Source of the DNA: an uncultured Arcanobacterium sp.
GTDB taxonomy: Bacteria; Actinomycetota; Actinomycetes; Actinomycetales; Actinomycetaceae
Assembly (NCBI GenBank): GCA_958428545.1
Contig: CAUAGM010000002.1
Location: 190,936 to 254,935 of the forward strand
DNA: 64,000 nucleotides
Reading direction: 5' to 3'
Shown here: positions 63,325 to 64,000 of the stretch, piece by piece
Numbering within the stretch: the stretch's first letter is position 1
Layout of the letters: each line of letters starts with the position of its first letter
Made by a program: the position numbers and the translations under genes
Notes under the pieces: model-generated
What the model was told of the DNA's origin: nothing
Database searches by the model: none
Seen by the model: the letters and a program-made list of their open reading frames with translations, nothing else

Positions 63325-64000
63325 CTATACAAACATTTTTTCGAGTAGTGCTTTTTTGAAAGATTGCAGTTTTTTAAGTTCTTCCTGTTGCAAAGAAATT
63401 AGTCGATCTATTTCGGACAAAACTGTACCTATCTTTTTCTGTTCCTCAATACCCGGCACGAGAATACTTTCTTCCAAAAAATCCTTTGAAACAAGGTCAT
63501 TCATCATTGTAGATGCTTTTGTGCATCGGACGAGCACGGGGCGCATAATTCTTTCGTTATTGATAGCGTATTTCCAGAACATCAAATCATAGTCAGTTTT
63601 AGGACGAAAAACAGCAAAGATATGGGAAACGATTCCATCTCCAATATCGTTTTCAACGAAACGTCCATATCTAAATTCTTTACTTTGATGTCCTTCAAAT
63701 ACAATATCGCCTAATTTTAAGACATTGTATGTCCTCAAATACTCAATGTCTGTAACCTTGATATCTGGACGATATTGCATAGAAGCAACAGTAATATTCT
63801 TATCAACTCCATAAGTCAAATCATTTTTCTGAATGACACTTTCGTAGAGTTCGGAAAACCGTTTTCTTTTCCATGCACCCGTAAATCCCTTAAAGCGCAC
63901 TTCTGGTACATCTGCACCATCTTTCGGGAACATTTTTTCGAGTAGTGCTTTTTTGATGTGGTGGAGTTTTGTAAGCTTACGCTGATGAAGGGTGACGAGG
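63325..64000 (-). CDS. hsdS: Type I restriction-modification specificity subunit HsdS (5' part beyond window)
   Basis: 225 residues are visible and the frame stays open to the right edge, so the gene starts outside. The visible part reads LVTLHQRKLTKLHHIKKALLEKMFP (in two segments: a helix, then the linker), followed by a target-recognition domain (EVRFKGFTGAWKRKRFSELY; GDIVFEGHQSKEFRYGRF). It ends in the conserved helix EEQKKIGTVLSEIDRLISLQ and QSFKKALLEKMFV. This is the second half of a normal two-TRD specificity subunit. ATG 63933 is an internal Met, not the true start. It is AT-richer than its neighbours, consistent with transfer. Confidence 0.88.
   Translation of the reverse strand, partial: LVTLHQRKLTKLHHIKKALLEKMFPKDGADVPEVRFKGFTGAWKRKRFSELYESVIQKNDLTYGVDKNITVASMQYRPDIKVTDIEYLRTYNVLKLGDIVFEGHQSKEFRYGRFVENDIGDGIVSHIFAVFRPKTDYDLMFWKYAINNERIMRPVLVRCTKASTMMNDLVSKDFLEESILVPGIEEQKKIGTVLSEIDRLISLQQEELKKLQSFKKALLEKMFV
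63332..63956. repeat. 28-bp perfect direct repeat bounding the second hsdS recognition domain
   Basis: Identical 28-base copies (beginning AACATTTTTTCGAG, ending TTTTTTGA) lie at 63332-63359 and 63929-63956, 597 bases apart. Both encode the KKALLEKMF end of a conserved helix. Recombination between them would delete or duplicate one TRD in frame (597 = 3 x 199). Confidence 0.85.

Noticed and set aside
63114..63359. 81-codon plus-strand frame near the right end
   Set aside because: Overlaps the hsdS end and has no family features.
1..64000. Insertion sequences, prophage, integrases, rRNA or tRNA genes
   Set aside because: No transposase, integrase or phage motif, and no tRNA cloverleaf or rRNA segment was recognised in any intergenic region; small RNAs cannot be excluded by eye.

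Overview
The window looks like a mid-GC (roughly 48-50%, judged by eye) actinobacterial chromosome, most likely from the Actinomycetaceae or close relatives; I cannot name a species. The evidence is a WhiB-family regulator, AdnA/AdnB instead of RecBCD/AddAB, DUF3107 and DUF3117 proteins, a cysteine-less LpdA flavoprotein, an actinobacterial Mrp without its CxxC, and gene order that follows the mycobacterial guaB-whiB-groES-tsaD-rimI-tsaB-tsaE-alr-nnr-glmS-glmM-rpsI-rplM neighbourhood, broken into blocks. Most of the window is core chromosome. Accessory DNA is limited to the two ends: a secreted Rib-type surface protein on the left and a type I restriction specificity gene on the right. Both are cut by the window edge.

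Layout. 1-1342: partial surface protein, preceded by a G10 tract. 1.8-4.4 kb: guaB, whiB, and groES without groEL. 4.4-5.3 kb: a gene-poor, repeat-bearing stretch with a C10 tract. 5.3-7.7 kb: a THUMP-like methyltransferase convergent with tsaD. 7.8-11.3 kb: sdhC-sdhA-sdhB, placed inside what is elsewhere a continuous tsa cluster. 11.5-18.9 kb: a long leftward cluster (glmS, nnr, alr, tsaE, an unknown membrane protein, tsaB, rimI) for cell-wall precursors, nicotinamide-nucleotide repair and tRNA t6A synthesis. 19-26.3 kb: coaA, purF and prfB-ftsE-ftsX-M23 peptidase. 26.5-35.3 kb: a degenerate kinase-like protein convergent with adnA-adnB. 35.5-46.2 kb: DUF3107, a DEAD-box helicase, MarC, a PHP phosphoesterase, aminopeptidase P, an MgtE-N/CBS protein, DUF1003, Mrp, an O-methyltransferase, DUF3117 and lpdA. 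46.3-58.1 kb: proS, VanZ, a GNAT protein, ispG, rseP, dxr, a DivIVA-motif protein, rlmN, cdsA, frr and pyrH. 58.2-62.9 kb: an MFS transporter, glmM, rpsI and rplM. 63.3-64 kb: hsdS.

How the genes connect. GlmS and GlmM supply UDP-GlcNAc and Alr supplies D-alanine for peptidoglycan. FtsEX plus the coiled-coil M23 hydrolase act at division. Dxr, IspG, CdsA and RseP support isoprenoid, phospholipid and envelope homeostasis. TsaB/D/E make t6A. Frr, RlmN, ProS, PrfB, S9 and L13 serve translation.

The most striking recurring signal is promoter geometry. At least eight genes have a -10-like hexamer ending exactly six bases before an ATG or GTG, usually with no Shine-Dalgarno sequence, which predicts leaderless mRNAs. 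Other points worth a second look are three intergenic C/G homopolymers (9-10 nt) next to or near genes, a kinase-like protein lacking its metal-binding Asp, a four-motif DivIVA-like protein, an unrecognised membrane protein inside the tsa operon, a 34-bp tandem repeat and a repeat-flanked hsdS half. I found no clearly novel multi-gene system, no CRISPR array, no transposase and no tRNA gene.
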